From Saccharospirillum sp. (GTDB lineage Bacteria; Pseudomonadota; Gammaproteobacteria; Pseudomonadales; Natronospirillaceae), in NCBI GenBank assembly GCA_018402545.1, contig JAGYIL010000001.1, positions 744,001-808,000 on the forward strand: a DNA stretch of 64,000 nt, read 5' to 3'. The notes under the pieces are model-generated. The model saw only the letters and a program-made list of their open reading frames with translations. It had not been told where the DNA came from and ran no database searches. Of this stretch, positions 8,470-17,050 are shown piece by piece (within the stretch, counting starts at the first letter, position 1; every line of letters begins with the position of its first letter). A program made the translations under genes and the position numbers.

Positions 8470-11319
8470 CTAACCGGCGTCGAGCCGCTGTACCAGCGCG
8501 GCCTCATCCACGTCATCCAGTTGCTCGGGTTTTAGAAAGCCGACGGCGTAGGTGCGATAGGCGCTGGTTTCGATAAAGACTTTCAGCAAACCCGGGTCGC
8601 AGTGACCATTCAGCGCCATCGATACCATGATGCTGAGCGATTCCGACAGGGTTTTCGCTGGCTTGTAGGGCCGGTCGGCGGCGGTCAGCGCTTCGAAGAC
8701 ATCGGCAATCGCCATGATGCGTTCAGAGACGGACATGGCGTTGCCATCCAGTTTGCGTGGGTAGCCGGTGCCATCCATCCGTTCGTGGTGGTTGGCGGCA
8801 ATGTCCGGCACCCTGGCCAGATGCCGTGGCCAGGGCAGGGTGGTCAGCATCCGGTAGGTTTCAACAATGTGGTTGTTGATCTTGAAGCGCTCTTCCTCGT
8901 TGAGGGTGCCGTGCCGGATCGACAAATTGTAGCGCTCGCCCTGATTGGCCGAGTATTCCGGCAGCAGCATATCGAAACCCCAGCGGTTGTTGGGGTGGCT
9001 GGGTTCCACCGGCGGCTGATTTCTGCCCCAGGGTTCGCGATGTTCGCGCTTGTTGGCCAGCAGCAGTTCCAGGCAGGGTAGCGGTGGTTCGGGTTCCCGG
9101 GCCAGGCGTTCGGCTTCGTCGAAGGAAATGCCGATGCGGTCGCTGAAATGCCGCCACCAGGTTTGATCGCCAATCCGGTTCATGCGCGAGATGTCGTCGT
9201 CACTCACCCGGGCCTCGCTGCCCAGGTTCAAGCGGGCAAGAAAGGCAAAGTCATGCTGCAATTGCGCTTGCTGGCGATCGCGCTTTTGCACCAGTAACTG
9301 TGGGTCGCCGCCCTTGTTCAGACTGGCCAGATAGTCGATTTCAGCATCGCGATGCAGCACTTCAAAGCGCATGCGAATTTCGTGTAGCCGGTTGTACAGT
9401 GTCTCCAGCTTGGTGGCTTTATCGACAATGTATTCGGGCGTGGTGATCTTGCCGCAGTCGTGCAACCAGGCGGCTATGGTGAATTCGTAACGTTCTTCTG
9501 CGGTCAGTGAGAAGTCTGCAAAGGGGCCTTCGGTTTGCGCTTCCACCTTGTTGAGCAGAATGCTGGCGACCTGCGGCACCCGGTCGCAATGACCGCCGGT
9601 ATAGGGCGATTTGGTATCGATGGCGTCGGCCAGCAGGCGGATGATGCCGTCGAACAGAGCTTTCTGTTCCTTGAACAAGCGCCGGGTTTCAATGGCAATG
9701 GCCACCGAGCCGGCCATGCGTTCCAAGAAATGCTCGAACTCGACATCACTGATGATCGTCTGTTCAGGCCGGTTTATCGCCAGTACACCAATGGGGTGAT
9801 TGCTCCGGTTAATCAGCCTGGTTGTGGTGAGCTTCTGGTCTTCGCGCGCCAGAGTTTCAGTGACGGCCGCCACCGGGTCTTCGCCCAGCGTCAGCGTGAC
9901 TGGCACCCGGGTGGGCCCTACATGGCCAGCACGAATCAGCCGGGTTTGTTCGGTGTTGTTCAGGTACACCACGGCGTCTGTTGCGCCGACGGCAGAGGCC
10001 AGTTCGTGCAGTACTTCGCTGATCATTTTGTCGAGATCGGTCGAGCGGTTCAGTGTCTGGCTGATGCGGCTGAAGTTGGTGATCATTCCCGCCATGCGTT
10101 CGGTGTGCAGGCCCAGGTCATGCACTTCCCGGATGTTGGAATGCACGCCCTTAATTTCCGCATCGAATTCAAAGCGACCGATTGCTTCTACCTGATTGGC
10201 CAGTTCATGCAGGGGTTTGCCAATGCGGCTGCCAAGCCACCAGCCAATAGGCAGGAAGGCGATAACCAGCAACAACGATAACCCGACCTGCTTGCGCAGC
10301 AGGGCTTTGGCATCGGCCAGCAGCGAGGCTTCCGGAACGGCCATTAATACGCGCAGGTTTTCGTTGGCAAAGGTCGACAGGGGAGACCAGAGCCCGAACC
10401 CCGGTTCGTCGCCCATGGTAACGGGAAAGAGGGTGCCGGCTGGTTGAGCGCTGTCTGCCACTTCATTCAGGGCGGGCAGGTTAAGTTCCGACAGCAGGGC
10501 AAGGCGCAGGCTGTCGTTTACGTCTGGCAGTACCATCTGCTCGATATTTTCATAGCCAATTACTTTGTTGCCTTCGCTGACCAGGGCGAGCTGGGTACCC
10601 GGAACCGGTGACAGCGTATCAACTTGCAGTGACAGGTCTTCAACGGAGGCATCCACCGCGAGTATGGCACCGGTGGCCGACTGGCTGGCCAGGCTGATGC
10701 CGATTTCGCCGGTGGTATAGAACACGTAGGGGTTGGTCAGAATGCGTTCGTCACTGGCTTTGGCGTCGATAAACCAGGGCCGGTTGCGTGGGTCGAAGGT
10801 GTAGTCGGGTCGAATGGAAATGCTCTTCAGTCGGACGTTTTCATCGTACCAGGCCCATCGGCCCAGGGTTTTGCCATTGCGGCGCTCAACACTTTGCAAC
10901 AGGTAGTGGGCGTCGTCCGGCGCTTCCAGCAAGCGGCGGGAGCGCTCGTTGTTGATGGGCCTGAGCAGCAGGAAATCGCCATCCGGGTAGCCAACATACA
11001 CAGCGCTGATCACATCGTTCGATGCCAGCACCTGAGCCAGGGCCGGAACCCGCTTCAGGCGTTCTTCAAAGCGCACTGCGGAGACCAGCGGGTCATATTG
11101 CAACTGGGCCACGATGCTTTCGACCGGTTCTATCAACTGGTCGATCTGGCCATCCAGAAGTTCAGAGGCACTTTCGGCTGCAGACACCGTTGCGGAAAGC
11201 AGTGTTTCCCGGGTGCTCTGGTAACTGAGGGTAAGCAGCGCAAGGCTGAGCACGAGCAAGCTCAACGTAATGGCAGCACTGATCATCCATTGCAATGGAA
11301 TGTAAAACCGCTGTGACAC
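8470..11319 (-). CDS. Membrane sensor with Cache, HAMP, GAF and HD-GYP domains
   Basis: A 949-residue receptor. Membrane helix 1 is at residues 11-33, then an extracytoplasmic double-Cache sensor (about 35-340), membrane helix 2 near 343-362, HAMP (about 363-415), GAF (about 430-570) and a C-terminal phosphohydrolase domain (about 575-935). The HD residues are in AWLHDCGK and the GYP motif is present as HHERMDGTGYP. HD-GYP proteins hydrolyse c-di-GMP, and all core motifs are present, so activity is plausible. Unusual is a spacer of about 130 residues between HDCGK and the GTLNEEER helix, which in standard HD-GYP domains is only about 30 residues away. The gene stands alone, downstream of repeat copy D. 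Confidence 0.9.
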   Translation of the reverse strand: MSQRFYIPLQWMISAAITLSLLVLSLALLTLSYQSTRETLLSATVSAAESASELLDGQIDQLIEPVESIVAQLQYDPLVSAVRFEERLKRVPALAQVLASNDVISAVYVGYPDGDFLLLRPINNERSRRLLEAPDDAHYLLQSVERRNGKTLGRWAWYDENVRLKSISIRPDYTFDPRNRPWFIDAKASDERILTNPYVFYTTGEIGISLASQSATGAILAVDASVEDLSLQVDTLSPVPGTQLALVSEGNKVIGYENIEQMVLPDVNDSLRLALLSELNLPALNEVADSAQPAGTLFPVTMGDEPGFGLWSPLSTFANENLRVLMAVPEASLLADAKALLRKQVGLSLLLVIAFLPIGWWLGSRIGKPLHELANQVEAIGRFEFDAEIKGVHSNIREVHDLGLHTERMAGMITNFSRISQTLNRSTDLDKMISEVLHELASAVGATDAVVYLNNTEQTRLIRAGHVGPTRVPVTLTLGEDPVAAVTETLAREDQKLTTTRLINRSNHPIGVLAINRPEQTIISDVEFEHFLERMAGSVAIAIETRRLFKEQKALFDGIIRLLADAIDTKSPYTGGHCDRVPQVASILLNKVEAQTEGPFADFSLTAEERYEFTIAAWLHDCGKITTPEYIVDKATKLETLYNRLHEIRMRFEVLHRDAEIDYLASLNKGGDPQLLVQKRDRQQAQLQHDFAFLARLNLGSEARVSDDDISRMNRIGDQTWWRHFSDRIGISFDEAERLAREPEPPLPCLELLLANKREHREPWGRNQPPVEPSHPNNRWGFDMLLPEYSANQGERYNLSIRHGTLNEEERFKINNHIVETYRMLTTLPWPRHLARVPDIAANHHERMDGTGYPRKLDGNAMSVSERIMAIADVFEALTAADRPYKPAKTLSESLSIMVSMALNGHCDPGLLKVFIETSAYRTYAVGFLKPEQLDDVDEAALVQRLDAG

Positions 11320-11423
11320 AAGTTGGGCCCTCGCCAGGCTGATCGTCAGCCAAGGCAGTAATCACGGGTTACTTCGATTGCTCAAAAAGACGGAGTTTGG
11401 GCCTGTTGATGTGGTTGGAACCC

Positions 11424-11536
11424 GTGCTGGCAGCCGGGTAAACCTATCCGGGGTCGGCGTATATCCGTCCATGGAGCCTAGACCGCAACATCCATGTTGC
11501 GGACTTCCCCGGATAGGTCTACCCGGCCGCCAGCAC
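11424..11536. repeat. Palindromic structured element, copy D (reverse)
   Basis: Fourth element, reverse orientation. Outer arms GTGCTGGCAGCCGGGTA and TACCCGGCCGCCAGCAC pair with mismatches, then CCTATCCGGGG with CCCCGGATAGG. Inside are GTCGGCGTATATCCGTCCAT, the CTAG core and CCGCAACA/TGTTGCGG. Note the compensatory change in this hairpin relative to CCGCAGCA/TGCTGCGG elsewhere, which argues that base pairing is selected. It fills most of the 299-bp gap between the sensor gene start and the next gene. Confidence 0.86.
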
Positions 11537-11618
11537 TCAGCAGTGTGCCTAAACCGCTAGCTGAGCCGAACGTATTTATCGTTAGCCTAGACGGTTTTCC
11601 GGCCAGTGTGAGATGAAT

Positions 11619-11945
11619 TTATAAGTCTTTGAACTGGTCTTTTAGCGCTTCGAAGGCACGGCGTTTGACGTCATCTTCGAGTTGCACCGGGTCGGCCTCG
11701 GGAATCAGCCGGCCGCTGTCGAGTTGGGCGTCGGTTGGGGAGGGGGTCTGGTCGGCGGGGGCCTTTTCCGATTCAATGTGGTCCTGTAGCAGAATCAGGG
11801 CATCGACCGAACCTTGTATCGAGTCTTCATCGCCCTGATGCTGGCTGATGCGTTGTTCGAGGCGCGCGACAACCTGCTGTACTTCGTCCAGAGAGGGCTG
11901 TTTTTCGGAAAGCCACTGTTGGGCACTTTCTGCGGATGTAGACAT
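11619..11945 (-). CDS. Hypothetical acidic helical protein
   Basis: A 108-residue, strongly acidic, Gln/Glu/Asp-rich protein with no signal peptide or membrane segment. The first 60 residues look like two amphipathic helices with coiled-coil character (EVQQVVARLEQRISQHQ), followed by a Pro-rich linker and a C-terminal helix. No family recognised. Its ATG (11945-11943 on the minus strand) overlaps the ATG of the divergent AlkB-like gene (11944-11946) within one CATG, so the two genes have no intergenic space and each promoter must lie inside the other's coding region. If the AlkB gene really starts later this constraint relaxes. Confidence 0.6.
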   Translation of the reverse strand: MSTSAESAQQWLSEKQPSLDEVQQVVARLEQRISQHQGDEDSIQGSVDALILLQDHIESEKAPADQTPSPTDAQLDSGRLIPEADPVQLEDDVKRRAFEALKDQFKDL

Positions 11946-12534
11946 GAGAACCTGCGAAACCTTACTGGATGATCAATCGGGATGCCTGCAAGTGTACCGG
12001 AACTGGTGGCCAAACGCCGAGGCCTGGATGCAGGATTGTGTCGAGAATTTGCCCTGGGAGCAGAGCCGGGTGCGGGTTTATGGCCGGGAACACCCCATTC
12101 CGAGACTGGAAGCCTGGCTGGGCGAAGTGGGTGTTCGCTACGGCTACAGCGGCCAAACCCGCGTGATGAATGGCTGGCCCGCCCATTGGCAGCCGCTGAT
12201 AGACGCGGTTAGCCAGCAGGCAGATTGCGCCTTCAATTTTGCACTGGCCAACTGGTATCGCAACGGCGCTGACCGGATGGGCTGGCACGCCGATAACGAA
12301 GCAGAGCTGGGCAGTAACCCTACCGTGGCTACGCTCTCCTTCGGCGACGCCCGCGATTTTCGTCTGCGTCGCAACGATAACCACCGGGAGACGCTCACGG
12401 TAGCGTTAAACCCGGGGGATCTGGTGGTGATGTCGGGAGCCATGCAGCACCACTGGCAGCACAGCTTACCGGCTCGTGCAAAAGCGGGAGATCGGATTAG
12501 TCTGACGTTTAGGAGGGTGTTTGCTACTGGATGA
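11944..12534 (+). CDS. AlkB-like Fe(II)/2-oxoglutarate dioxygenase (DNA/RNA repair)
   Basis: 196 residues from ATG 11944. The double-stranded beta-helix fold signature is complete: the iron-binding HxD is in GWHADNE, the distal histidine in HHWQHSLP, and the 2-oxoglutarate-binding arginines in RISLTFRR. The substrate-side motif VMNGWPAHW precedes them. This pattern matches the AlkB/ALKBH2-type subfamily, which reverses alkyl damage on DNA bases by oxidative demethylation. An upstream extension in frame exists to 11848 but lies inside the opposite gene and has no family homology, so it was rejected. Convergent with the gene at 12698, with repeat copy E in between. Confidence 0.85.
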   Translation: MRTCETLLDDQSGCLQVYRNWWPNAEAWMQDCVENLPWEQSRVRVYGREHPIPRLEAWLGEVGVRYGYSGQTRVMNGWPAHWQPLIDAVSQQADCAFNFALANWYRNGADRMGWHADNEAELGSNPTVATLSFGDARDFRLRRNDNHRETLTVALNPGDLVVMSGAMQHHWQHSLPARAKAGDRISLTFRRVFATG

Positions 12535-12652
12535 GTGCCAGATGCCGGGTATGCCTATCCGGGGAAGTTCGCGGCATGGATGCCGCGATCTAGGCCCCAT
12601 GGATGGGTTCATGCCGACCCCGGATAGGCATACCCGGTGGCTGGCAGGTGCT
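12535..12652. repeat. Palindromic structured element, copy E (forward)
   Basis: Fifth element, forward orientation, beginning right after the AlkB gene stop. Outer arms GAGTGCCAGATGCCGGGTAT and ATACCCGGTGGCTGGCAGGT pair imperfectly, then GCCTATCCGGGG with CCCCGGATAGGC. The inner hairpins are CGCGGCAT/ATGCCGCG and CCCATGGATGGG with the CTAGG core. It lies between two convergent genes. Confidence 0.86.
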
Positions 12653-12697
12653 CAAGGCGCCGGGCAGGAATAACCTCTGTACTTGTCTAACCAGGGT

Positions 12698-13288
12698 TTA
12701 AACCAGAGAATCCGCATCCCGGTACAGCTCTGTCATCTTGTCGACAATGGCGTTGCGGATGCTGGTTTTCTCGAACTCTGATCGGTGCGTCAGGTTGGCG
12801 AGTTTGACCCGGTGCAGGTGCAGGCAGGGCATGCTGGCGTTGAATTCCCGCAGATCGCCTTTTACCAGCATGGGCAGAAAGGGGTCTTCCGAGTGGCGGG
12901 TACGGATCATCTTTTTCAGGGCTTGCTTGAAGGGGATGGGCACGGGTTTTACATCCCGGCTTTTGTATTTGACGATGACGTAAAAGCCGGTTTTACCGAT
13001 CAGCTCGCCGGGTACGATGTGGAAACCGGTGTCCCGCACCGCCTCTGGCACGACACCATGGAAGGTGTCGTGAAAGGCATAGGGGTTGGGCAGGACCACC
13101 ATCTTGCTGTTCTCAGTGCTGGGAAAGTGCAGGCTGTAGTTGGTGTAGAATTGCTCGACGGAGGGCGAATAGACGCAGAGGCGGCTTTCAAAGCAGCGCA
13201 CAAAGTCAACCGCCTGGTTGCGGCTCTGGATGGAGTCCAGGCTCCATTCCAGGTCGCTGTTTTGGGGTTGCTGTGCCATGGTGGTCAT
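12698..13288 (-). CDS. Conserved hypothetical cytoplasmic protein
   Basis: The ATG at 13288 is preceded by AAAGGAGC at good spacing and gives 196 residues; an upstream in-frame ATG at 13366 is less likely. No signal peptide or membrane segment. The protein mixes beta-rich stretches (KTGFYVIVKYKSRDVKPVPI) with a basic helix (KQALKKMIRTRH) and ends in a helical tail (NAIVDKMTELYRDADSLV). I do not recognise the family. It is divergent from tesB with a 407-bp intergenic space, and convergent with the AlkB-like gene. Confidence 0.6.
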   Translation of the reverse strand: MTTMAQQPQNSDLEWSLDSIQSRNQAVDFVRCFESRLCVYSPSVEQFYTNYSLHFPSTENSKMVVLPNPYAFHDTFHGVVPEAVRDTGFHIVPGELIGKTGFYVIVKYKSRDVKPVPIPFKQALKKMIRTRHSEDPFLPMLVKGDLREFNASMPCLHLHRVKLANLTHRSEFEKTSIRNAIVDKMTELYRDADSLV

Positions 13289-13695
13289 TAGCCTGCTCCT
13301 TTGCCGGTAAGGCTGTATCACCCGAATGTCGGTGCGCTCTATACGCAGTCGGTTTGCTACCAACACGCTGTCGGGTTGGTGCCAGCGTGGGTGTTTACAT
13401 GAAATCCGGGGTTATACGGTTACTATAGGGTAAAAGACCCCTGCTCGACGACTAACCCCTCGATTGAGTGTAAATTGTGACGCTGGTTCAAAATCGCACA
13501 TTGTTTTGCGAGTGGTGGCGTCAAAAAAATCGCGCTCGCTTAAGGTTGTTTTTTGAACAGTTTTATATTGACAGTCTTTTGGCGCGACTTAAAGCGCAAT
13601 TTTTGGAACAATGCGCGGTTTTGTTGCCTGGCACCCAGCGCTAGTTGGGTGAGCGAACCGCGAAACATGAAAATATACTGGTGGGAGAATGCCAA
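13289..13695. other. Divergent intergenic region, no gene seen
   Basis: This 407-bp stretch between divergent genes (the hypothetical on minus, tesB on plus) is AT-richer than its surroundings and has several short T- and A-runs. There is a TTGACA at 13568-13573 but no convincing -10 hexamer at the right distance. I see no open frame with coding character, RNA gene or repeat; it presumably carries both promoters. Confidence 0.5.
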
Positions 13696-14568
13696 ATGGC
13701 AAACGCTGTTGTTGAGCGCCTGATCGAATTATTGCAGCTGGAACCAATAGGCCAGCTGCGCTACCGCGGCTTATCGCAGGATCTGGGGTACCCCAAGGTA
13801 TTTGGCGGGCAGGTGATCGGCCAGGCCCTGTCGGCGGCAATTCAGACACTCGACAGCCGCATGCCGCACTCGTTGCACTCCTACTTTCTGCGCCCGGGCG
13901 ATACCAACCACCCGATCGAGTATGAAGTCGAAATCATTCGCGACGGCCGCTCTTTCAGTGTGCGCCGGGTCATTGCCAGCCAGTTCGGCAAACCCATTCT
14001 GGCCATGACCGCCTCGTTTCAGACTCAGGAGCCGGGCCTGGAGCATCAGGATTCAATGCCCAATGTACCGGGCCCCGAGGTACTGGAATCGGAAGTGAAA
14101 CTCTACCGGGACCATGCCGATGAGATCCCCGGCCGGGTGCGCGACCTGTTTACCGCTGAGCGACCAATTGAATACCGCATTGTGGAGGCGCAGAACCCGT
14201 TTCGCCCGCGCCATGGCATTGCCAAGCGCCACATGTGGATTCGCGCCAACGGCAGCCTGCCCGATGACCCGCTGGTGCATCAGTCGATGCTCGCCTACAC
14301 CACCGATTACGGCTTTCTGGAAACGGCACTGATGCCGCATGGCATTTCGCTGATGAAGCCCGGCCTCACCATTGCCAGCCTCGACCACGCCATCTGGTTT
14401 CATCGCCCGTTCCGGCTCGATGACTGGTTGCTGTATGTGGCCGACAGCCCAAGCGCCAGCGGCGCGCGCGGCTTTGTGCGCGGGCAAATATTCGATAGGG
14501 ATGGCAACCTGGTTGCCAGTACCGCCCAGGAAGGGCTGATTCGCTATTCCGGTGACACCGATGAGTGA
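13696..14568 (+). CDS. tesB: Acyl-CoA thioesterase II
   Basis: 290 residues from ATG 13696, which follows a GGGAGA ribosome binding site; an upstream in-frame GTG at 13645 would add a non-homologous tail. The double hot-dog layout is clear: the N-terminal half has GLSQDLGYPKVFGGQVIGQA and HSLHSYFLRPGD, the C-terminal half HQSMLAYTTDYGFLETAL and SLDHAIWFHRPFR, ending in the Gln-containing AQEGLIR motif that carries a catalytic residue in E. coli TesB. TesB hydrolyses medium and long chain acyl-CoAs to free acids in the cytoplasm. The stop overlaps the start of ubiX by 8 bp, so the genes are translationally coupled. Confidence 0.93.
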   Translation: MANAVVERLIELLQLEPIGQLRYRGLSQDLGYPKVFGGQVIGQALSAAIQTLDSRMPHSLHSYFLRPGDTNHPIEYEVEIIRDGRSFSVRRVIASQFGKPILAMTASFQTQEPGLEHQDSMPNVPGPEVLESEVKLYRDHADEIPGRVRDLFTAERPIEYRIVEAQNPFRPRHGIAKRHMWIRANGSLPDDPLVHQSMLAYTTDYGFLETALMPHGISLMKPGLTIASLDHAIWFHRPFRLDDWLLYVADSPSASGARGFVRGQIFDRDGNLVASTAQEGLIRYSGDTDE

Positions 14569-15214
14569 AACAACCAACAAGACACCGCGTCCGCGCATTA
14601 CCCTGGGCATTACCGGTGCTTCAGGTACACCCTACGCCGAGCGCCTGCTGCAAGTGTTGCTGGCGGCTGATTACGAGGTGCATTTGCTGGTCTCCAAGGC
14701 CGCTTTAATGGTTGCCGCGGTGGAAACCGGTACACCCTGGCCGGCCCAGCACGAGAAGCTGGCGACCTATTTGCGGGAGCGGCTGGGCACCGGGGGTGAG
14801 CTGATCATCGCTGGGCGGGAAGACTGGATGAGCCCGGTCGCCAGTGGCTCCGGCGCGCCGGAGACGATGATTGTCTGCCCCTGTTCCACCGGCACGCTGG
14901 CGTCCATCGCCACCGGCCAGTGCGATAACCTGATCGAACGCGGCGCCGATGTGGTGTTGAAAGAGGGCGGCAAGCTGATTCTGGTGCCGCGCGAAACGCC
15001 CTACAGCGAAATTCACCTGACCAACATGCTGACGCTGAAGCGCGCCGGTGCTCACATTGTTCCGGCCAGCCCGGGCTTTTACCACAAACCCGAAACCGTG
15101 GCGGACATGGTCGATTTCATCGTCGCCCGGGTGCTCAAATGCGCCGGTATTCCGCAGACGCTGCTGCCGCCCTGGGGTTACAGCGGGGCTGGCCCGGAGC
15201 CCGATACCGACTGA
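14561..15214 (+). CDS. ubiX: Flavin prenyltransferase
   Basis: 217 residues from ATG 14561. The Rossmann-like start GITGASGTPYAERLLQVLL, the SGSGAPETMIVCPCSTGTL segment and RETPYSEIHLTNML are diagnostic of UbiX/Pad1. The enzyme attaches dimethylallyl to FMN to make the prenylated flavin cofactor used by UbiD-type decarboxylases in ubiquinone synthesis. It forms a dodecamer in the cytoplasm. The start lies inside the end of tesB, and its TGA overlaps the ATG of the next gene (TGATG at 15212-15216), so three genes form one tight operon. No UbiD is in the window. Confidence 0.95.
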   Translation: MSETTNKTPRPRITLGITGASGTPYAERLLQVLLAADYEVHLLVSKAALMVAAVETGTPWPAQHEKLATYLRERLGTGGELIIAGREDWMSPVASGSGAPETMIVCPCSTGTLASIATGQCDNLIERGADVVLKEGGKLILVPRETPYSEIHLTNMLTLKRAGAHIVPASPGFYHKPETVADMVDFIVARVLKCAGIPQTLLPPWGYSGAGPEPDTD

Positions 15215-16335
15215 TGCGGGTTCTGTTGCTCAGTGCCTATCACAGCGCCAGTCACCAATACTGGTGCCAGGGCCTTATGGCGGCCTTTCCGGACATCGAC
15301 TGGACGCTCAAGACCCAGCCGGCGCGTCATTTCAGCTGGCGTGTAGAAGCCTCGGGCCTGCTCTGGGCCCTGGCTGATGACGCCGATTTCGAATGCGATT
15401 ACGACCTGATCATCGCCACCAGCCTGAGCGACCTGACCAGGTTGCGGGCCTTTCGACCGTACCTGGCGGCCATTCCAACCTGGCTGTATTTCCACGAAAA
15501 CCAGTTCGCGCACCCGCGCTCGGCTTCGCAAGCGACCGATCACCAGATCGGCTGGCAGTTCCTTAGCATTCAGAATGCACTCTGTGCCGACTGGGTCAGC
15601 TTCAACACCGGGTTTAACCGGAGCACCTTTTTAGCCGGGGCTCGCAAGCTGCTGCGCCGTTTCCCGGAAAAGCTGCCGGGCAACCCCATGGAACGCATCG
15701 AACAGCGCTCGGATGTCTTGCCTGTGCCGCTGACTGAGGTGTTTACGGCGCTGCGCGACCAGCCCAAAGAAGCCGATTTGATCGTGTGGAATCACCGTTG
15801 GGAGTGGGATAAGCAGCCGGAGCGGTTTTTGGCGGCGTTGCTGCAACTGCGTGACGCAGGCATTGATTTCAGATTGGCGATGCTGGGTTCAGGCGGTGGT
15901 CGGAATGCCGAGTTTGAAACCCAGCGGCAAGCACTGGGCAACTCGGTTGTGCGCTGGGGTGAGGCCACTCAGAGCGACTACCGGCAATGGATTGGACGGG
16001 CGGGTGTGGGCGTTTCAGCGTCGCTTCACGATTTTCAGGGGCTGTCGATGCTGGAGCTGGCGCAGGCCGGCGCTCAGGTCGTGGTGCCACATCGCCTGGC
16101 CTACCCTGAGGTGTTGCCTGACGCCCGCTTCTATACCGGCTCTGAAATCGACGCCCAACGTGATGTCGCCGACCTGACAGAAGTGCTGAAATCCGTGCTG
16201 ACGGGCACTGGCGAAACGCCGGCTGCCAAGCCGGCTGTGCCTCTCTGGTCTAAGCTGGCCGGGCGCTATGCCGACCGAATGAACACTATTGCTTCAGAGT
16301 ACGACCGCCGTCGACCGCTAATACCTGGCCGGTAA
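15214..16335 (+). CDS. tRNA-queuosine mannosyltransferase-like glycosyltransferase (DUF3524)
   Basis: 373 residues from ATG 15214, overlapping the ubiX stop. The N-terminal DUF3524 domain is recognised by VLLLSAYHSASHQYWCQGL, the invariant FHENQFAHPRS segment and WVSFNTGFNRS. The C-terminal GT-B half has WNHRWEWDKQPERFL and the nucleotide-sugar site motif VGVSASLHDFQGLSMLELAQ. The animal homologue GTDC1 is the tRNA-queuosine mannosyltransferase QTMAN; bacterial homologues are assumed to glycosylate tRNA or related molecules, but substrate here is inferred. The gene is convergent with folM, whose end it overlaps by about 50 bp (16286-16335). Confidence 0.82.
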   Translation: MRVLLLSAYHSASHQYWCQGLMAAFPDIDWTLKTQPARHFSWRVEASGLLWALADDADFECDYDLIIATSLSDLTRLRAFRPYLAAIPTWLYFHENQFAHPRSASQATDHQIGWQFLSIQNALCADWVSFNTGFNRSTFLAGARKLLRRFPEKLPGNPMERIEQRSDVLPVPLTEVFTALRDQPKEADLIVWNHRWEWDKQPERFLAALLQLRDAGIDFRLAMLGSGGGRNAEFETQRQALGNSVVRWGEATQSDYRQWIGRAGVGVSASLHDFQGLSMLELAQAGAQVVVPHRLAYPEVLPDARFYTGSEIDAQRDVADLTEVLKSVLTGTGETPAAKPAVPLWSKLAGRYADRMNTIASEYDRRRPLIPGR

Positions 16336-17050
16336 CATAGGGCGCGGTCGCCAGAAACAGCGCGGCTTCGGCGATGTCGGTCGGGTTGCCCATGCGCGCC
16401 AGCGGGACGTTGCCGGTCAGCACTGCTTCATAGTCATCGCCTTCCTGCTCGGGCAACAAAATAGCCCCGGGCGCGATGGCATTGGCGCGAACCCTGGGTG
16501 CGAGATCCAGTGCGGCGCTTTTTGTCAGGCTGATCAGGCCGGCCTTGGCCGCGCCGTAGGCCGGGTGATTGGCCAGCGGGCGCAGGGCATGAATGTCGAC
16601 CAGGTTGATGATGGTGCCCTCACAGCGTTTCAGTTCCGGTGCCAGCGCCTGAATCATCGCCATCGGCAGCAGCAGGTTGCTGTGCATCAGGGCGTGAATG
16701 GCGTCGTCGGTAATCTCGCCCCAGGGGGTGGGGAAGAAGCTGGAGGCGTTGTTGATCAGCACATCGACCTGGCCAAACACGGCAATGGCGTCATTAGCCG
16801 CGGCCTGAATGGTGGTTTGGGTGTCGAGCGTCGATTGAATGCAGGCGGCGGTCTCTGGCCGTGCCTGATTGAGCTCGTCGACCAGCGCGATGGCATCCTG
16901 TTCGCTGCTGCGGTAGTGAATAACGACCCGAAACCCGGCGGCATGAAATACCCGGGCGGTTTCGGCGCCCACCCGACGCGCGGCGCCGGTTAGAAAAACG
17001 ACCGGCGCTGCGGCCGATTCCTGTGTGATGGTACTGCTTAGTCGGACCAC
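16286..17050 (-). CDS. folM: Pteridine reductase-like short-chain dehydrogenase (FolM-like)
   Basis: 254 residues from GTG 17050, which overlaps the end of cca by 13 bp; earlier in-frame starts lie deeper in cca and add a Gly/Arg-rich tail with no homology. The cofactor motif TGAARRVGAETA has the Arg that marks the PTR1/FolM subgroup preferring NADPH. The catalytic set is seen as NNASS, then D-Y-K in HPAYGAAKAGL, and the C terminus PYVTGQVLAVDGG. FolM reduces dihydromonapterin or related pterins. The 3' end overlaps the convergent glycosyltransferase gene by 50 bp. Confidence 0.85.
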   Translation of the reverse strand: MVRLSSTITQESAAAPVVFLTGAARRVGAETARVFHAAGFRVVIHYRSSEQDAIALVDELNQARPETAACIQSTLDTQTTIQAAANDAIAVFGQVDVLINNASSFFPTPWGEITDDAIHALMHSNLLLPMAMIQALAPELKRCEGTIINLVDIHALRPLANHPAYGAAKAGLISLTKSAALDLAPRVRANAIAPGAILLPEQEGDDYEAVLTGNVPLARMGNPTDIAEAALFLATAPYVTGQVLAVDGGRTLKQ

